The notes under the pieces were generated by a model. It saw only the letters and a list, made by a program, of their open reading frames with translations. It was not told where the DNA came from and ran no database searches. The position numbers and the translations under genes are program-made. This document shows positions 18,203 through 30,639 of a DNA stretch of 64,000 nt, piece by piece. The DNA is from Microbacterium sp. SORGH_AS_0969 (GTDB lineage Bacteria > Actinomycetota > Actinomycetes > Actinomycetales > Microbacteriaceae), in the NCBI RefSeq assembly GCF_030818255.1, contig NZ_JAUTAG010000001.1, forward strand, positions 1,922,001 through 1,986,000, given 5' to 3'. Numbering within the stretch: the first letter of the stretch is position 1; each line of letters begins with the position of its first letter.

Positions 18203-19203
18203 GGCAGCATCCCCTCGATCGCCGCAGCCATCCGCGTCGCGGCCCCCGAGACCTGCCAGCGCGTCCAATCGGGGTCGTCGTCTCCGGCTCGCTCGATGAC
18301 CGAGGCCAGTTCAGCGGCCGAAGCGGCGGAGTCCGCCGTTCGCGCGAGTCCCGACCTCTCGAGAGCGTCCGCGGTGGCCCGCTGTTCGTCGAAAGGTCGG
18401 TCCTGGGCGATCACCACGGCTCGAGCCCCGGATGCCGCGAGGTCCGCGACACTGTTCTGCCCGGCCGCGCTCACGACCACCGTGCTCCGACAGAGCAGCG
18501 GCCACGGATCGTCGACACGGGCGTGGTCGTCGTGTCCTATGGAGCGGACATCCCATCCGCCGGCCGAGAGTCGGGTGGTGAGCTCGGTGTGGACGGCGGG
18601 GTCGAGGATGTGTCCGAGCAGAAGAACCGCCCGTGGCTCGCGGGCGTTCTCGCGTGTGCGTGCGTCGAACCGCGAGATCCCCCCGGTCCAGACGACGCGA
18701 TCGGCATGCGCCGTGAGGCCGGGGGTCGACACCGCGCCGTGCGGCCACGGCGCCACGATGCGATCCGCCAGTCGGTAGGCGAGGGCATGCGGAGCGTCGG
18801 TCCGCGCGCCCGGCTGGGTCACCGCGACGGTGCGCAGGCCCAGGAGGCGAGCGAGAGCGACGACCTCGGCACTCACGTCGACGACGAAGGCCCCGAGGTG
18901 TCGCTCGGCGGCGACGCGGGCGATCGTCGCAAGTCGGGCGCGATGTCCGGGATGATCGTGCGGGGCCCAGTGCAGCGCCCCTCGTGCCGTCGGATCCGCG
19001 CTGCGCGGGTCGAGGACGGTACCGTCCGCGGTCTCGACGGCATCGGCATCCGGGGGTAACTCCACCCATTCGACCGCGGGGTCGAGTCCGGCGGGCCGCG
19101 TCGACGACGAGAACGCCACGACGGGAACCCGCAGGTGGGGCTGTACGGCGAGGAATCGAGCGATGTGCCCGAAGCCGTGGTGGTGGACGTACCAGCCGAT
19201 CAC
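18199..19203 (-). CDS. Glycosyltransferase of the GT-B, GT28-like type
   Basis: A 334-aa protein resembling the MurG/GT28-like family. The N-terminus IGWYVHHHGFGHIARFLAV matches the acceptor-side glycine/histidine loop of these enzymes, and the C-terminal half has VVVSAAGQNSVADLAASG, the usual nucleotide-sugar region, followed by RPFDEQRATADAL. The GTG start at 19203 overlaps the upstream stop and the gene overlaps the next by GTGA. It is one of four coupled transferases; donor and acceptor are unknown. Confidence 0.75.
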   Translation of the reverse strand: MIGWYVHHHGFGHIARFLAVQPHLRVPVVAFSSSTRPAGLDPAVEWVELPPDADAVETADGTVLDPRSADPTARGALHWAPHDHPGHRARLATIARVAAERHLGAFVVDVSAEVVALARLLGLRTVAVTQPGARTDAPHALAYRLADRIVAPWPHGAVSTPGLTAHADRVVWTGGISRFDARTRENAREPRAVLLLGHILDPAVHTELTTRLSAGGWDVRSIGHDDHARVDDPWPLLCRSTVVVSAAGQNSVADLAASGARAVVIAQDRPFDEQRATADALERSGLARTADSAASAAELASVIERAGDDDPDWTRWQVSGAATRMAAAIEGMLP

Positions 19204-20336
19204 CACGACACCGCCGGCGCGCGTCGCGCGGCGACGGGCTGAGCGGTGTGCGACAGCACGCGCTCCACTTCCCGGTAGCGCTGCGCGAGAGAGTGCTGCC
19301 GCACCGCGGCCCGCCGCGTCCACACCCGGGTCAGGGGCTCGCGCGCGCCCCGGGCGGCGAGCTCGGCCGCGGCCTTCCCGAGCGCGACGACGTCGCCGGG
19401 TGTGACGGTCGCCGATCCCGGCATCCCCGCGAGCACCTCCGACACCCCGCCGATGTCGAACGCGGCGACGGGGGTGCCGGTGGCCAGCGCTTCGGCGATC
19501 ACCAACCCGAACGGCTCTTCCCACATCGGCGTCACGAGGGCGACCGCCGACGACCCGACCAGGCGGCACAGATCGGGCTGGCGCAGCGGCCCGACGTAGC
19601 GCGCGTGCGGTCCGAGCCGGGGCACGACCTCCTGCTCGAAATAGTCGACGTCGCCGATCCGCCCGGCCAGCACGAGGTGCGCCCCGACGGCGCGCGCCGC
19701 TTCGATCGCCAGGTGAGGAGCCTTTTCCGGCACCACGCGACCCGACCACACCCACGAGGGTCCACCGTCTCCGCGCGTCCACTGTTCGGTGTCGATGCCG
19801 TTCGGGAAGACGAACGCGTCGACCCCCTCCACCGACCACGCGCGTGCGGTCGCCTGGCTGACGGCGACGAAGCGGTGAGCGCTGTCACGCACCTGCCCGG
19901 CCGCTTCGAGCAGCGGTTCGAGGGGAGGGGTGTGCAGGGTCGTGACGACCGGGATCTCGGCCTCTCGGCTCCACCGGATCGGCGCCGGATGAAGGCTGTG
20001 GTTGTCGACGACGTCGTAGAGGTGGCGGTCGGCGATCAGTCGATCGCGCGCGGCCTCGAAGGCTGCGTCGACGGCCCCGGCGTATCCCAGGGGATAGTCC
20101 GTGTCCGACGACTCCTCGGGGCGCGTCCACGCGGGCGTCGGCAAACGGAACTCGGGCACGTCGCCGAGGTAGTCCGATCCGTCCGCCGCGCACAGCGTGA
20201 CGTCGTGGCCGCGCGCTTGCAACCACCGCACCCGGTCCCAGACGCACGCCTCCAGCCCTCCTGCGTGGGGCTGGCGCAGCGGATAGCGCGACGGCGCGAC
20301 GACGAGGACGCGCAGCGGACGCGACGCGCGGCTCAT
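19200..20336 (-). CDS. GT4 glycosyltransferase
   Basis: A 378-aa GT-B family 4 transferase. The N-terminal domain has the glycine-rich acceptor loop PHAGGLEACVWDRV near residue 25; the C-terminal domain has VWSGRVVPEKAPHLAIEAA near residue 190 and the E-x7-E motif EEPFGLVIAEALATGTPVAA near residue 280. It begins with ATG in a 4-nt overlap with the upstream gene and overlaps the following gene in the same way, which indicates a strictly coupled operon. Sugar specificity is not recognisable. Confidence 0.88.
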   Translation of the reverse strand: MSRASRPLRVLVVAPSRYPLRQPHAGGLEACVWDRVRWLQARGHDVTLCAADGSDYLGDVPEFRLPTPAWTRPEESSDTDYPLGYAGAVDAAFEAARDRLIADRHLYDVVDNHSLHPAPIRWSREAEIPVVTTLHTPPLEPLLEAAGQVRDSAHRFVAVSQATARAWSVEGVDAFVFPNGIDTEQWTRGDGGPSWVWSGRVVPEKAPHLAIEAARAVGAHLVLAGRIGDVDYFEQEVVPRLGPHARYVGPLRQPDLCRLVGSSAVALVTPMWEEPFGLVIAEALATGTPVAAFDIGGVSEVLAGMPGSATVTPGDVVALGKAAAELAARGAREPLTRVWTRRAAVRQHSLAQRYREVERVLSHTAQPVAARRAPAVSW

Positions 20337-21487
20337 GCGGCGTCCGTCGTCTGGAGAGCCCGGCGGTAGATCTCGAGGTGTGCGGCGCGTATCCGGTCAC
20401 GCTCGGCGGATCGCTCGCGACGTCGCCGAGCGACCTCCTCGGCGCGCCGCTGCGATCCGGATGTCGACCACGCCGGTGCCGTGGCATCCGTGATCGCCCG
20501 CGCGAGCGAGACCGGTTCCCCCACGGTGAACGCGTGGAAGTCGTCCGGGTGTTGCGCCGAGATGTGACCGACGCGCGTGCCGATCACCGGTACCGCGAGG
20601 TCGAAGCACAGCTCCGCCCACCCCGATTGCGTGCCGTGCCGGTACGGCAGCAGACATGCGTCGAGGTCGGCGAGCCAGCTCGCCAGCGCGTCGTCGTCGA
20701 GACGGTCGCCGCGTTCCCACACCACGCCGTCGGCTTCCGAGGCGAGTCGATCGATGGATGCCGCCGCCTCCGCGTCGCGGACGCGCTCGTTCATCCGCAC
20801 GACTGCCTCGACGCGCGCGCCCTCGGCGCGGAGGTCGGCGATCGCGCGCACCAGAGTCGCCACGGTGCCCACCCCGTCGATGTTCGGTCGCAGGTCGCGC
20901 AGGTGCACGCCCACCCGGGTCGTCGCGTGTGGCGTACCGATGGGCGGGTCGTCCGTGCCGAGGAGCGTCGGGTGCGGGACGACGGTCGTCGACCGGCCGT
21001 ACACGCGGCGCACCTCGGCGTCGGCGGATTCGGTCAAGGTGATCAGCTGGTCCGCCGCGGCCGTCAGGACGGCGAGCGACGCGCGATGGGCGTCCTGCGA
21101 TGCGAGCTGAGGGTTCTCCAGGTCGTGGACGGTGTACACGAGCGGACGCCGGACCCACCGCAGCGCGGCTACGGTCTCTGCGAGGTCGTCCGGGCTGTAC
21201 GACTCGATCCCGAAGTGCAGGTGCACGAGGTCGAACTCCGCCGCGTGTGCTTCCAGCCAGGCCGGGAGCAGGACCTGCGGCGGCCACCACTGGCCCTCGG
21301 GCGAACCGGGGACCGCGGGGTCGCTGAGCAGGGTCACCGCGTGGCGGTCCGTGACGGCGTCCACGTACGGATGCGACGACGGCACGGCGGCCACCCGGAT
21401 CGGGGGGATGGTGGGGGCGTCGATTCTTTTTCCTCCTCGTGCAGCGGCTTCGTCGGTGCGCGTACCGCATCGACGGAGACATCGCAA
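20333..21487 (-). CDS. GT4-like glycosyltransferase
   Basis: A GT-B transferase of up to 384 aa, first gene of the minus-strand glycan operon. It has FDLVHLHFGIESYSPDDL and LVYTVHDLENPQL in the N-terminal half and a degenerate donor region with DACLLPYRHGTQSGWAELCFD in the C-terminal half. The start is uncertain: the ATG at 21487 has no ribosome-binding site, whereas a strong GAGGAGG sits 7 nt before an in-frame ATC at 21424, where conservation would be expected to begin. The 5' end faces the divergent WcbI-like gene. Confidence 0.8.
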   Translation of the reverse strand: MRCLRRCGTRTDEAAARGGKRIDAPTIPPIRVAAVPSSHPYVDAVTDRHAVTLLSDPAVPGSPEGQWWPPQVLLPAWLEAHAAEFDLVHLHFGIESYSPDDLAETVAALRWVRRPLVYTVHDLENPQLASQDAHRASLAVLTAAADQLITLTESADAEVRRVYGRSTTVVPHPTLLGTDDPPIGTPHATTRVGVHLRDLRPNIDGVGTVATLVRAIADLRAEGARVEAVVRMNERVRDAEAAASIDRLASEADGVVWERGDRLDDDALASWLADLDACLLPYRHGTQSGWAELCFDLAVPVIGTRVGHISAQHPDDFHAFTVGEPVSLARAITDATAPAWSTSGSQRRAEEVARRRRERSAERDRIRAAHLEIYRRALQTTDAA

Positions 21488-21525
21488 TGCAACGGGGCGG
21501 TTGGGACGACGACGGCACCGACGGA

Positions 21526-21531
21526 TACGTT
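21526..21531 (+). promoter_or_regulatory. Candidate -10 element, leaderless start of the WcbI-like gene
   Basis: TACGTT lies 6 nt before the ATG at 21538, and no Shine-Dalgarno sequence precedes that ATG. TTGGGA at 21501-21506 could serve as a weak -35 with a 19-nt spacer. Confidence 0.4.
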
Positions 21532-21537
21532 CACAGC

Positions 21538-22476
21538 ATGAGCGGCGACGAGGGTGGCAAGACGAGCCTTGCGGACCACGGCGGGACGGTGATAGCGCGC
21601 CGTCGCCACTACGCGGAGTTCTTCGGCGAGGCCCCGCTTCCCGCCCGCTTCGGCGTGGTCGTCGGCAACTGCCAGGCCGAGTCCCTGCGTCTCGTGATCG
21701 CCTCCGACGCGCTCCCCACCATCCGGGTTCCGGCCGTGCACGAGCTCACCAAAACCGACGCCGTGCGCCTGCATGACGTGCTCGCGCGGGCCTCGTTCCT
21801 CGTCGCACAGCCGGTCCGTGACGATTACCGGGGCCTCCCGCTCGGCACCGCGCAGCTGCGGGCGTCCCTCCCGAGCGGTGCCCGCGTGGTCCTCGTCCCC
21901 TCGATCCGTTACGCCGGTCTGCACCCGTTCCAGGTCGTGCTGCGCCTCCCCGGTTTCGAGCCCGATCCGCCGCTGGTCGCCTACCACGACGTGCGCCTGC
22001 TGGCCGAGGCCGCGGGCCTTCCGGTCGCCCGCGAGCTGCCGGCGGAGTCCGTACGCGAAGTCGCTGCGGACTCGATCGCCGAGCTGCGACGGCGTGAGGC
22101 GCTCGGCCTCGACGTCGCGGCATCCGACCTGTTCACCCCCGTCGTCGCCGACCTCGCCCGCACGGTCAACCACCCCGGCAACGCCGTCTTCCTCCCTCTC
22201 GGCGAGCGGGTGGTCGCGGCCCTCGGCGCGCCCGGACGAGCGGTCGATCCCGGGCGTCCGATCCTCGCCGGGGTGCGCGCCCCGCTCGAGGAGTGGGTGG
22301 TTGATGCCTGGAACCTGGATGCCGAGCCCCAGCCCGACTGGACCGTCGGGGGCGAGATCCTCCCCACCGCGACCGTGTCCGAGGCCCACCGCGCCTGGTA
22401 TGCCGAGCGGCCGGAGTTCGTCGCCGCTGCCGTCACGCGCATCGCCCCGCTCCTGCACCGCTGGCGGGCGGCGTGA
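21538..22476 (+). CDS. WcbI-like polysaccharide biosynthesis protein
   Basis: A 312-aa protein with the motif FGVVVGNCQAESLRLV near residue 40, characteristic of the WcbI family found in capsule loci (putative acyl- or acetyl-transfer onto polysaccharide). VVLVPSIRYAGLHPFQ is a further family-like segment. The function is inferred from family and context and has little biochemical backing. The start was placed at ATG 21538 because of the -10-like TACGTT 6 nt upstream; a longer reading from 21439 would overlap the divergent gene. It is the first of three coupled genes. Confidence 0.72.
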   Translation: MSGDEGGKTSLADHGGTVIARRRHYAEFFGEAPLPARFGVVVGNCQAESLRLVIASDALPTIRVPAVHELTKTDAVRLHDVLARASFLVAQPVRDDYRGLPLGTAQLRASLPSGARVVLVPSIRYAGLHPFQVVLRLPGFEPDPPLVAYHDVRLLAEAAGLPVARELPAESVREVAADSIAELRRREALGLDVAASDLFTPVVADLARTVNHPGNAVFLPLGERVVAALGAPGRAVDPGRPILAGVRAPLEEWVVDAWNLDAEPQPDWTVGGEILPTATVSEAHRAWYAERPEFVAAAVTRIAPLLHRWRAA

Positions 22477-23444
22477 CGGCCCCGGTCCTCCTCGTCCACC
22501 CCGGCCCTCACGGGGTCGCGGTGTACGGGCGTGACCTCGCCGACGCGCTGACGGATCTCGGGGCCGATCCTCGGGTGATCGACCCGGCGGAGATTTCATC
22601 CCTCACCCCGGGAACCCCTGTTCACGCGCAGATCACCGACCGGCTGTGGGGAACGTCGCCCGAGGACGCGACCGAGCACGTCCTGGCGCTGGCCGCCCGT
22701 CATCCGCTGACCGTGACCCTGCACGACGTTCCGCAAGCCTCGGATGGGGAGCGCAACCGGCCCCGCAGGCGAGCGTTCTACGCGGCGGTCGCCCGAGCGG
22801 CACGGGCGATTGCGGTCAACAGCGAGCATGAGCGCGCGTTGCTCGATGAAGAGGGCGTGTGGAGCGGGCCCGTCGCCGTGGTGCCGCTTCCCGTCACCGC
22901 GCACACGCTGTCGACCCGTCCCCGACTCGACGACGCCGTGGGGGTTCTGGGGTACTTCTACCCGGGCAAGGGACACGACGAAGCGCTCGCCGCGACCGTC
23001 GCGGCGGGACTGCCCCGGCTTCGCGTACTCGGGCGAGCATCGGACGGTCACGCCGACGAACTCGACGCCTTCGTCCGGCGCGCCCGCGATCTCGGGGTGA
23101 CGACCGAGGTCACGGGCTGGCTCGACGACGCCGAGATGGCGGTGCAGGCACGCACGGTCGCTGTTCCGGTGATCGCCCATCGGCACGTCTCGGCGTCCGG
23201 GTCGCTGGCGTCGTGGATCGGCTGGGGCCGTCGACCCGTCGCGGTTCGGAACCGCTACGTCGACGAGATGTCTGCGCTGCGTCCGGGCACACTGCGCTCC
23301 GTCGAACCGGAGGCCCTGCCGGCTGCGATTCGTGAGGCTTTCGACGACCCGTCCTCGACCTGGCACGGCGTCGACCCCATCCCGTTCGATGGGGCCGAAG
23401 CCGCCCGCACGTACCTCCGGTGGTGGGCCGAGGTGCTCTCATGA
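22473..23444 (+). CDS. Glycosyltransferase-like protein (GT-B, GT4-like)
   Basis: A 323-aa GT-B-type protein. It starts VLLVHPGPHGVAVYGRDLADAL, with the glycine loop of the acceptor domain, includes PLTVTLHDVPQ and AIAVNSEHERALL, and has the C-terminal segment GVLGYFYPGKGHDEALAA typical of the GT4 donor domain. The canonical E-x7-E is not obvious, so activity is less certain than for its neighbours. GTG start 22473 overlaps the WcbI-like stop and the gene ends in an ATGA overlap with the next. Confidence 0.75.
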   Translation: MTAPVLLVHPGPHGVAVYGRDLADALTDLGADPRVIDPAEISSLTPGTPVHAQITDRLWGTSPEDATEHVLALAARHPLTVTLHDVPQASDGERNRPRRRAFYAAVARAARAIAVNSEHERALLDEEGVWSGPVAVVPLPVTAHTLSTRPRLDDAVGVLGYFYPGKGHDEALAATVAAGLPRLRVLGRASDGHADELDAFVRRARDLGVTTEVTGWLDDAEMAVQARTVAVPVIAHRHVSASGSLASWIGWGRRPVAVRNRYVDEMSALRPGTLRSVEPEALPAAIREAFDDPSSTWHGVDPIPFDGAEAARTYLRWWAEVLS

Positions 23445-24745
23445 GCGCACCCGGGTGGGTGGTCGGCAACCGGTGGGACGACGTCGCGGACGCACCGTCA
23501 CGCCTCGCGCGGGTGAGCGTCATCGTGACGCACTACGACCAGCAGGCCGAGCTCGACCGGACGCTCCTCGCGCTGTCGCGTCAGGACTATCCCGCGCATC
23601 TCGTCGAGATCGTCGTCGCCGACGACGGCTCTCCCTCCGCGCCGATCGTGCCTCCGGGCGTCCGGGTCGTGAGCCAGCCGGACCTCGGGTTCCGGGCCGC
23701 CGCCGCGCGGAACAGGGGAGTCACCGCGAGTACGGGCGAGATCCTGTGCTTTCTCGACGCCGACACGGCGCCCGAGCCGGGGTACGTCCGAGCGATGACG
23801 CGCCTGCCCGGGCTCCTGCCCGAGGCGGTCACGGTGGGGCGACGCCGGCACGCCGCCCTCGCGGGGACCGACCCCTCTGCGCCGATCGCCGAGATCGCTC
23901 CGACCGTCGAGCTGCCCGAGCCGCAGTGGCTTCTCGACGCATACGCCCGCACCGAGAACCTCCGGCTCTCCGACGACCGCAGCTACCGGTACATCATCGG
24001 TGCCGTGATGGCCTGCTCACGCGCGATGTTCGACGACGTCGGAGGATTCGACGAGAGCTTCTCGTCATACGGCGGCGAGGACTGGGAATGGGCCCACCGC
24101 GCGTGGCAGGCCGGCGCCGTCTTCGCGCACATTCCGGATGCCGTCGCCTGGCATGACGGACCTGAGTGGGCCGAACGACCGGGCGTCGATCGCGCCCGCG
24201 AGGGCAATGCGCAGACACTCACGCTCGCCGACCTGATCCCCGTCGACGGATCCTCCGGTCGCGGCCTGCTGCCCAGAACCCCCGACCTCGCCATCCACCT
24301 GGACGGAGAGTTCGCGCCGGCGGCGACCTTCCTGTGCGTCGACTCGGTCCTCGAAGCGTTCCCTCGTGCAACGGTGATCCTGGATGCCACCCCCACCGTG
24401 CCAGTCCTGACGACCGACCCGCGGCTCGTGGTGGGGAACATCCCCGACGCTCGCGTGGTGCTCCGGCTGACGCAGCCCGTCGTCGTTCTCGACGCCGACG
24501 AACTGCGCGAGCGGCTCGCGAGGCTCGGACAGGGAGACGAGGGGCGTCTCATCGTCCGGTCTGCGGACGGGACGGCCATCGGCGAGGCGACCTCGCGTCG
24601 GGCGCGGCGCCGTGAGGAGCGATGGCACGGAGCCGTCGGGTTCACGACGGGCACCGTCGTGACGAACGGAGTACTTCCCGTGCGCGACGAGCCGCACCTC
24701 GAGTCGTGGGTCGGCCGATGGGGCGGTGTCGAGCGCTGGACCTGA
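23441..24745 (+). CDS. GT2 glycosyltransferase with C-terminal extension
   Basis: A 434-aa protein. Residues about 20-270 are a GT-A family 2 transferase: VSVIVTHYDQQAELDRTL, VVADDGSPS, AARNRGV, the DxD in CFLDADTAPEPG near residue 108, and a glycosyltransferase C-terminal ED motif in YGGEDWEWAHRAW. The last 160 residues have no recognised domain and read as an added module (LAIHLDGEFAPAATFLCVD). It ends the plus-strand glycan operon, 544 nt before the 16S rRNA gene. Sugar specificity is unknown. Confidence 0.85.
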   Translation: MSAPGWVVGNRWDDVADAPSRLARVSVIVTHYDQQAELDRTLLALSRQDYPAHLVEIVVADDGSPSAPIVPPGVRVVSQPDLGFRAAAARNRGVTASTGEILCFLDADTAPEPGYVRAMTRLPGLLPEAVTVGRRRHAALAGTDPSAPIAEIAPTVELPEPQWLLDAYARTENLRLSDDRSYRYIIGAVMACSRAMFDDVGGFDESFSSYGGEDWEWAHRAWQAGAVFAHIPDAVAWHDGPEWAERPGVDRAREGNAQTLTLADLIPVDGSSGRGLLPRTPDLAIHLDGEFAPAATFLCVDSVLEAFPRATVILDATPTVPVLTTDPRLVVGNIPDARVVLRLTQPVVVLDADELRERLARLGQGDEGRLIVRSADGTAIGEATSRRARRREERWHGAVGFTTGTVVTNGVLPVRDEPHLESWVGRWGGVERWT

Positions 24746-24800
24746 GATCCGCGTCTTTCCGCGGTTTCGGGGGTGCGACACGCCCGGGCGGTGGTGTGGA

Positions 24801-24830
24801 TTGGACGAGTGCGCGGGATCCGCGTAACTT
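24801..24830 (+). promoter_or_regulatory. Candidate rRNA promoter P1
   Basis: TTGGAC (24801-24806) and TAACTT (24825-24830) are separated by 18 nt, close to the sigma-A consensus, in the leader upstream of the 16S gene. Confidence 0.55.
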
Positions 24831-24915
24831 ATTACTTGTTCGCCCCACAGGGGAGAGCGGAGCGGCCGAAAGGCCCCGCGTCCTCTCAAGCGGTGAACCA
24901 CCCCCAACGCGGCAC

Positions 24916-24944
24916 TTGAGAGTTTCGATTCTCTGGTCTACAGT
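24916..24944 (+). promoter_or_regulatory. Candidate rRNA promoter P2
   Basis: TTGAGA (24916-24921) and TACAGT (24939-24944) with a 17-nt spacer form a strong sigma-A-like promoter upstream of the 16S gene. Confidence 0.6.
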
Positions 24945-25289
24945 TGGGATCCTGCCACTCGGCGCCTGTCATCGACACAAGCTCTTCCTCTGGAAGTCTG
25001 TTTCGTCGTGTTGACTGCCGTATGTGGCACATATAGAAGTGAACTGCCTCACGGGTAGGTCGAGAGATCGTTTCTGTGGGTGCGTCCGTTCCTTGAGAAC
25101 TCAACAGCGTGCACTTGTCAAATGCCAATTTATTCCTCGTCGGTCCGTTTTTCGGATTGCGAGAAATTCCTTTGGATCAAAGTCCAACCCTTTGGGGTTG
25201 GCATCTGGATAGTCAGTTTTGACTTCCTGTTTGGTCAGATTGAACTCGCTTGTCCCGACCTTATTCCGGTTGGGTGGGCATTTTTCTTT

Positions 25290-30341
<5,052 letters not shown>

Positions 30342-30360
30342 CACACCGTTTTTGGTGCTT

Positions 30361-30389
30361 GCGTCCACTGAGTGGTTCTCGATGTACGG
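30361..30389 (+). other. Right arm of the 23S precursor processing stem
   Basis: This segment, GCGTCCACTGAGTGG onward, is the reverse complement partner of 27115-27143 and closes the 23S precursor stem before the 5S gene. Confidence 0.75.
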
Positions 30390-30442
30390 TCGGGAACACA
30401 ACAATGAAAGTAATCGTTGTTGGTTTTTGAAACATCAATAGT

Positions 30443-30561
30443 GTTTCGGCGGCCATAGCGAGAGGGAAACGCCCGGTCACATTCCGAACCCGGAAGCTAA
30501 GCCTCTCAGCGCCGATGGTACTGCAGGGGGGACCCTGTGGGAGAGTAGGACACCGCCGGAC
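30443..30561 (+). rRNA. rrf: 5S ribosomal RNA
   Basis: About 119 nt with the expected terminal stem (GTTTCGGCGG pairing with CCGCCGGAC), CCCGGTCACATTCCGAACCC and GGGAGAGTAGGACACC. It follows the 23S gene by about 100 nt. Confidence 0.96.
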
Positions 30562-30570
30562 TTCTTCTAA

Positions 30571-30604
30571 CGAAATGGCCACCCAAAGCTGGGTGGCCAT
30601 TTCG
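30571..30604 (+). terminator. rRNA operon terminator
   Basis: CGAAATGGCCACCCA (30571-30585), loop AAGC, and TGGGTGGCCATTTCG (30590-30604) form a perfect 15-bp stem just after 5S rRNA, followed by CATTTA. It separates the rRNA operon from the next gene. Confidence 0.85.
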
Positions 30605-30639
30605 CATTTACGGGTAGTTTTTTCCCGAGGAGGACTGTC

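Larger units (their letters stand above)
24746..25289 (+). other. rRNA operon leader region
   Basis: A 544-nt non-coding stretch holding at least two good sigma-A-like promoters (24801-24830 and 24916-24944), a 13-bp palindrome TATGTGGCACATA at 25021-25033 and the conserved leader motif CTTGAGAACTCAACAGCGTG near 25093. The composition is more AT-rich than the flanking genes. No protein gene is supported in it. Confidence 0.75.
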
